Positions 58,097 through 64,000 of a stretch of 64,000 nucleotides of DNA are shown piece after piece (within the stretch, counting starts at the first letter, position 1; each line of letters begins with the position of its first letter). Made by a program: the position numbers and the translations under genes. Under the pieces are notes generated by a model. That model had not been told where the DNA came from. It worked only from the letters and a program-made list of their open reading frames with translations, and did not search any database. Source of the stretch: Orobanche coerulescens (taxonomy: Eukaryota; Streptophyta; Magnoliopsida; Lamiales; Orobanchaceae); NCBI GenBank assembly GCA_033398695.1, contig CM065801.1, positions 106,137,170-106,201,169 on the forward strand. The letters are read 5' to 3'.

Positions 58097-59473
58097 CGAG
58101 CGTCCTCTATGGTATCCACACAAAGAATAAGTCCCGAGTGTCTAACGGATTGCTAGCTCCGATTCAACAAAGATTTCACTTAAATCAATTTGAATATAGG
58201 TATGTTCTTGATTATGGTAAGAACAAGAACACTAAGAATATAATTCAAATGTTCTTGAACTTTGATCTAAAATAACAACTACGAATCTTATTCAATATAT
58301 TATTAAAGACCAAACCCACATGATTAGATGAATATTATAAGAGTATTCTAAATACTTTCTTGGTCAAAGAATCAATCTTCAAAGATATGAAGATATATTC
58401 TTGATCCTTTTGATTATTCAACTTTTGAATATATCTTCAAGACTTTCGAGAGAGAGAAATATCAAAATCAGATTTTTGATTCTCTCTCCACAAATATGTC
58501 TTCACTTGTGATTAAGTCTTTGTTTGAGGGCTATCACAAGACACTCTTATATAGTCCTCAACATGGTTAAGGGTTCACCAACCCTTTCACCAACTTTTAA
58601 TCAACCGGAACAAAATAGATGCTCTGCTCGTTTAAGTGTGTGACCTTTTAGGTTCTAATTAATACGGCAATGAGTATAAAACAATTTTTACGACTCATAA
58701 ATCATAAGCGGCCTCTAGCTAGACATTATGACAACCCACATTAAAAGAATTAATTCGAAGGCACGAATGAAATCCCATTACTGTATAATATTTAATCCTC
58801 TCGTCACGCAATATCCTAATAATTAACCATAAGGCATGGATAAGTCGACCTTATATAGCTTAATTAATATTCTTGATCTCAAGTTACAATTGTCCAATTC
58901 AAATATTTATCAATAACTCTTTATTGATCAATTTGAGCATGGTCATTCATTTAAACAATTTAACTTATCAAGGGCATGTAGATATCTTCTCCGTTTTATA
59001 GGAGGAACAAATCCCCTCTGGACAAACTACTTCCCTCTGCATAAATCATACCGTATCCAATCACAAACTGTATGGTCCCTTGTTACAGACGATGTTGGTA
59101 TTGTGTTAAAATACGATACACATTATGTAGAAAACTGTAGTGTCTTTAGGTAATAAGGACTTAAATAATATATAACAATTAGAGGAATTATAAAGACTTA
59201 ATCCATATATAATTCTCTTTGATAGGTCATATCCAATTCGATGTCTCTACATGTATCTATGACGTGATATAACATCTCATGTTCATGACTAGTAAAACAT
59301 AGTCATCGTATCATCATCATACCAGTAATCATATTACTAGGGATATCTAGAATAAATATTCTTTAATGCTTTAACGAGCTTTACTATCAAGTCACAAACT
59401 TGATGATCGTAAGCAGAAATATTATATAATAATAAATGTCTCCACGTTATTATTAATTGGTAGACTTAGAGCA

Positions 59474-61369
59474 TCTCCCACTTGCTCTTAGTCCTATACA
59501 GACATAAATTGAAGACCTATAGCCTTTATATGACCATCAATCTTCGCTTGAGAAAGCGGCTTGGTTAAAGGATCCGCTATATTATTATTCGTATGAACTT
59601 TACATATCCTCACATCGCCACGAGTGACAATCTCTCGAATCAGGTGAAACTTTCTAAGTATGTGTTTGGATGCTTGTTGTGATCTTAGTTCTTTAGCTTA
59701 TGCAATAGCTCCATTGTTATCACAGTGCAAATTTACTGGATCAACAATGCTAGGAACCACATCCAGTTCACCAATGAACTTCCTCATCCAAACAGCTTCT
59801 TTAGCTACCTACGAAGCGGCTATGTACTCAGGTTCCGTTGTAGAATCAGTTGTGGTTGGTTGTTTGGAACTCTTCCAGCTAACAACACCACCATTTAAGC
59901 AAAATATATATCTCGACTGCGATTTCGAATCATCTGGGTCTGTCTCAAAACTGGCATCGACATAGCCATTAAGGACCAAATCACTATCTTGACCACCATA
60001 TATCAAGAACATATCTTTAGTCCTTCTCAAGTACTTTAGTATGCTTTTGACTACGGTCCAGTGAGCCTCACTAGGGTCAGACTGGTATCTGCTAGTTGCA
60101 CTCAATTCAAATGATACATCCGGTCTAGTACATATCATGGCATACATGATAGATCATATAGCCGAAGCATATGGTATCAAGCTCATTCTATATCTCTCTT
60201 CCTTCGAACAAGGACTTTGAGTTATACTGAGCTTTATGCCATATGACATAGGTAAGAACCCTTTCTTACTATTAAGCATACTGAACCGTTTCAATACTTT
60301 GTTAATATATGTACTTTGACTTAGGGCAAGAAGCCTTTTAGATCTATCTCTATAAATCCTTATACCCAGTATATAGGCAGCTTCCCCTAAGTCCTTCATT
60401 GTAAAACATTTACTTAGCCAAAGCTTAACACTTTGCAAAGTAGAGATGTCATTTCCAATGAGTAGGATATCATCCACATAGAGCTCTAGAAAAACAATTG
60501 CGCTCCCACTAATCTTCTTGTATACACAAGGTACGTCTTGATTTCTAATGAAACCAAACTCTTTGATTTTTTCATCAAAACGAAGATTCCAACTCCTGGA
60601 TGCCTGCTTCAAACCATAAATGGCTTTTAGAAGCTTACATACTTTATTAGGGTTTAGGATCGACAAAACCTTCGGGCTGTATCGTATACACATCCTCATC
60701 TAAATTCCCATTAAGAAAGCGGTTTTGATATCCATTTGCCATATCTCATAGTCATAATAAGCTGCTATGGGAAGTATAATTCTAATTGATTTAATCTTTA
60801 CGACTGGTGAAAAGGTTTCATCATATCAATACCATGAGTCTGTCTATATCCTTTCACCACGAGTCGTGATTTGTATGTTTGTTCAATGTCATCCATGTCC
60901 TTTTTCATTATAAAGATCCATTTAAAACCAATTGCTTTGGAACCTTCAGGAAGATCAATCAAAGTCCATACTTGATTATCATACATGGATTGCATTTCGG
61001 ATTTCATCCCTTCAAGCCAACTTTCGCATTCAATGCTAGTAGTTGCTTCATTGTAGGTTGTGGGCTCATCTAGATCCATGAGTTCCTTATTTTTGTCATC
61101 TGTGATGAGAAATCCATATCTCTCAGGTTCACAATGATAACGTATAGACCTATGTGGAGGTGGTATAGAAGAAGTGGTCTCAACATCTATATGTGAGTTT
61201 AAATCAGTTTTATCTAAAGGTTCAATGTCTATTTGTAGCTCTCTCATCTCATGAAGAGTTATTTTGCTCCCACTTTTTTTCTTAGAAATAAATTCCTTCT
61301 CAAGGAATACTCCAGATCGAGCAACAAACACTTTTTTCTCTGATGGGATGTAAAAGTAATATCCTTTAT
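59474..61369 (-). pseudogene. F copia pol: RT and RNase H, broken
   Basis: Minus-strand pieces from right to left: an integrase-RT linker, then the RT start with WLEGMKSEMQSMYDNQVW and AIGFKWIFIMKKDM (about 61010-60890). After a gap come LLKAIYGLKQASRSWNLRFD and LELYVDDILLIGN with the YVDD active site (60640-60440), MKDLGEAAYILGIRIYRD and ALSQSTYINKVLKRFSM. RNase H follows with GYVDASFETDPDD, SWKSSKQPTTTDSTTEPEY (60000-59815) and, beyond a stop, an end of IADPLTKPLSQAKIDGH type (about 59560). Frameshifts occur near 60800 and 60150. The right side is cut at 61370 by the LTR of G. It is a different copia lineage from C1. Confidence 0.85.
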
Positions 61370-63668
61370 GTAACGCCCCAAAATAAACCGGACGTCATAA
61401 TGCCGTGAATCCCATATGGGACCCACAAGGCGAGTTTTAAAAGAGGTTTTAAAACAATTTATTCAACAAGTAGTTTGCCGAAATAGTCTAATGAAAGTGT
61501 TTCATACAACTGAAATACAGAAGGTAATAATGTCCGTTCATACAGTTATTACACAACGTGGATTATTCAAATTTAGTTTAAGAAATTAACAAGTCTTCTC
61601 CCCAACACTACTCAGGCCTGACCGGAACCTTCGTGAATGTCCTGCACATATTCAAAAAATTTGCCTGACACGACGTATCGCGTCAGTCAACCCAGGTCAG
61701 ACAATTCGAACCAATTTCATTGATAGAATCAGATAAGTTCAAGAAACAAGGTTATCACAGAATATTCAACGTCGTTTCTTTTATCAGCACATAAACTCCC
61801 AAGGTCGCAACCAAGGGTCACAAAAGTATCTACACAGGAATAGTCCGGACGTGGGTACCATTCAGGTTTTATCCCTCAACACAGTTCCGCAAGATATATC
61901 AACATATAAACTCCCAAGGCCGCAGCCAAGGGTCATGGAAGTATCTACACAGGAATACTCCGGACGAGATAGATAAGACGAGCACCATTCCATAGATAGT
62001 AACACATTCAATATTCTGAAATTTTAAGATGTAAGGTCCGAGCAAGATTCACTTGCCTCAAATCCAACGAGAGTCACTCCCTTGATAACACAACGACTCG
62101 AACGATCACACCCGAAAGCTCAACCTATTTCATGTTCGTCAATTAACATCTTATGGTAACAATGATGATTAATGACAACTGTCCCCCCCCTCCCGCTGTC
62201 CCGTTAGGATTCTAAACTTGGTTGTTCATGTCGCCGAAATCGAAATTCTCTATTTTTTACCATAATGCATATTACTAAATTCCTCGGTTTGCCACTTTAC
62301 AATTTATCATCTCGTTGATCAATGTTTTAATGCAACATTCCCTCATCATGATTATGGCTCAAGGCCACTGTAATTACATCACTAATTTTAGTTTAAATTA
62401 CTATAATGGAACGATTAAGCACTAATTCTCCGAAATCCTAACATGTTGAATACCTATCCGAATTGATAGTCGTTAGTTAGTTCATCAAGGAATTATTAAC
62501 ATTTTTACGATATGGTAATAGAATTATAATTGAAATCTTCAACAAGATGATTCTAAGGTGTTGGTGATTAACAATTCGGTTATGAGTTCCCATCCAACTA
62601 CGAGTACTACCATCATCTATTCCAATTACTAGCTAGATAGGCATCGATTAACAATTGTAATAGTTTTCACCATTCCGATCATTATCGAAAGTTCTAAACT
62701 ACCCAAGGCATCCAAAATTTAGTATGACTCGTATAACAACACTGAAATGAGTTCAAAATAAGATAAACTTACCTTAATTGACAAAATAGGATGAAGAACG
62801 ACGAAGGACGACGAAGAATGAGAGGGTAGCACCTTCAAAACCTCCTCCGGAGCTTGATCAACTCACTCCAACAGGATAACACTTGATTAGGGAAGCTAAA
62901 ATCGACTTAGCGATGGTGGAGGATAGTATACAAGAGCAAGGGGTGAGTTTTGGGTCAAAAGAAATGAAAGGGAGGGTGTCCTTTTATAAATTCAGAGTGG
63001 CTTTACGTACGTTAGGCCTGAAGCTTTACGTACGTAAGCCATGTTACATACGTTATTGTAGAAAGCTTAACGTACATAAGGAAAACTCAGAACTAACTGG
63101 ACTAAATCACACACATCGTTACGTATCTAACGAAAGTCAGCTAACGTACGTAACACCCGTTGACTTGCCTGTCGCTATTGCGCCGAAAGTTGGTCTGACA
63201 ATGTGTACCATCCGATGAAGATTCCCTACCCGAAGACCGAAGACCGCGTTACGTACATAAGGTATAATCATTAGCATACGTAATGTCACACACATAGCGT
63301 ACATAATATATAGATTATAACGTACGTAAGGTTCAGTTTGTTCACTAAGTTATTATCACATTGATTCCTTATAACGCGACTCCCTCTCAATCTCATCAAG
63401 TAATTTCTCGGGGAACAAGATGTTGGCCACTGTCATATTCACACCGATAATTGCTGAACGACATCAAGGTATGTCACCGACAAATCATCAACCATCACAC
63501 AATCACATTACAAGAATAAAAGGTGCGGACAAGTTTTATTCATGAAAATACAGTACGAACATATCCTTCAAAATACGTTTATCGCGACGGAGTACATTTA
63601 TTTATTAAATAATAGAAATAGAAATGATCGCTCAACGTGAAACAACATGTAATACTGGTGGTATTACA
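61370..63668 (-). repeat. LTR of Ty3/gypsy element G (3' LTR, minus strand)
   Basis: 2299 bp. On the minus strand it starts TGTAATACCACCAG and ends GGGGCGTTACA, the same edge style as E. It carries a palindrome array with TATA box, a leader with AAG-GTAAGT (complement of about 62767-62775), two copies of a roughly 120-bp repeat (61793-61970) and a GTGGGTCCCATATGGG block near the end (compare E). It interrupts the pol of F. G continues beyond 64000, so its second LTR and duplication are not seen. Confidence 0.85.
62982..63328 (-). promoter_or_regulatory. U3 palindrome array and TATA box of G LTR
   Basis: About ten motif copies at 63002-63328, four with an intact ACGTACGT core (near 63004, 63025, 63143 and 63318), others changed at CG sites. 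On the minus strand TTTATAAAAG (complement of 62982-62991) follows directly. Confidence 0.7.
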
Positions 63669-63702
63669 TACCACCCCCTTTAAAAATAGTTTCGTCCCGA
63701 AA
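63669..63702 (-). other. Polypurine tract and inverted repeat of G
   Basis: The minus strand reads GTTTCGGGACGAAAC, then TTTTTAAAGGGGGTGGTA, then the LTR. This matches the 3' end of E interior 2 and the tandem coding-free interiors. Confidence 0.8.
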
Positions 63703-64000
63703 CTAATAAAATAACTCGGGATGATTCTCCCTCATGCTCGACTCGGTCTCCCAAATCACTTCTTTTATGCCATGGTGCGACCATTGAACTTTTACAAGAG
63801 GTATGGCCTTCTTCCTTAGTGTCTTTACGCGTCGATCCAAAATCGCGGTTGGGACTTCCCTAAAGATAGCATCATTACAAATCTCTACCTATTCGAAATG
63901 AATCTTGTAACTTGGGTCGTACATGTATTTCCTCAGCTGGGAAACGTGGAAGATAGTATGCACTCCGTCTAATGAAGGTGGCAACGCCAGTCAATAAGCG
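63703..64000 (-). pseudogene. G pol C-terminus (integrase tail, chromodomain-like), partial
   Basis: A minus-strand frame ending TAG at 63703 reads LPPSLDGVHTIFHVSQLRKY, FREVPTAILDRRVKTLRKKA and IPLVKVQWSHHGIKEVIWE. It is collinear with the C-terminus of E pol (39430-39738). Two in-frame stops lie in the visible part, near 63992 and 63890. The module is the integrase C-terminal and chromodomain-like region thought to steer integration into heterochromatin in chromoviruses. The rest of the gene lies beyond the window. Confidence 0.82.

Larger units (their letters stand above)
30542..59473 (-). mobile_element. 3' LTR of copia element F, split by elements D and E
   Basis: The LTR occupies 30542-30734 and resumes at 58102-59473, about 1.57 kb without the insertion. 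Its plus-strand edges are TGTTGGGC (30542) and AGAGCA (59473). On the minus strand it follows the tract AAGTGGGAGA, which fits a polypurine tract. The left edge interrupts the C1 integrase reading. F's own target duplication should be GTACG (30537-30541), with its partner outside the window. The 58102-59473 part shows no gene. Confidence 0.7.

Noticed and set aside
62883..63218. 111-codon ORF over the G promoter
   Set aside because: It is antisense to the G LTR and runs across the TATA box and palindrome array; no homology is visible.

Overview
The window is plant nuclear DNA made almost entirely of nested transposable elements; a eudicot is likely but this is inference. I find no host gene, tRNA, rRNA or CRISPR array. 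The evidence is long LTRs beginning TG and ending CA, initiator-Met-type primer sites (TGGTATCGGAGC or TGGTATCAGAGC), polypurine tracts, Ty3/gypsy and Ty1/copia gag, RT, RNase H and integrase fragments, a CACTA-type DNA transposon end and a LINE tail. The number of stops and frameshifts suggests old, methylated heterochromatin.

Layout. (1) 1-20700: a head-to-tail array of a coding-free Ty3-like unit (LARD-like), INT0-LTR1-INT1-LTR2-INT2-LTR3, period about 5.36 kb. It runs off the left edge and is cut at about 20700. INT0 holds a reverse solo LTR (1267-3285, TSD ATCTC). LTR1 holds a 4.86-kb gag-only Tat-like element (6330-11192, TSD GAGTT). (2) 20701-22789: unassigned AT-rich DNA running into a CACTA end with degenerate subterminal repeats. 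(3) 22793-23411: a 5'-truncated LINE with an RNase H domain and A-tail. (4) 23456-30541: a minus-strand copia element (C1), split in its RT by a minus-strand gag-only Sirevirus-like copia (C2, 24959-29018, TSD GCGGG). (5) 30542-61369: another minus-strand copia (F). Its LTR was hit by a Ty3 chromovirus-like element (D, 30735-58096, TSD CGAGC), and D's 5' LTR was hit by a 16.6-kb three-LTR, two-interior Ty3 element (E, 32617-49190, TSD GCTAT). (6) 61370-64000: an LTR and the pol C-terminus of a minus-strand Ty3 element (G). The insertion order E into D into F into C1 is read directly from the junctions; F's own right end lies outside the window.

No element here looks autonomous. The coding-free array, the gag-only Tat element, the gag-only copia, D (RT and RNase H deleted) and E (many stops, altered RT motif) would all have needed proteins supplied in trans.

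The most striking signal is in the LTR promoters. Four LTR groups, three Ty3-like and one copia, carry arrays of 6-12 copies of a 12-bp palindrome built on ACGTACGT just upstream of a TATA-like box. The coding-free LTR uses the same layout with another palindrome, GTGCCGCGGCAC, six copies per LTR. Its close relative, the solo LTR, matches it at the termini and in the leader but carries the ACGTACGT array instead, which suggests that U3 palindrome modules are exchanged.
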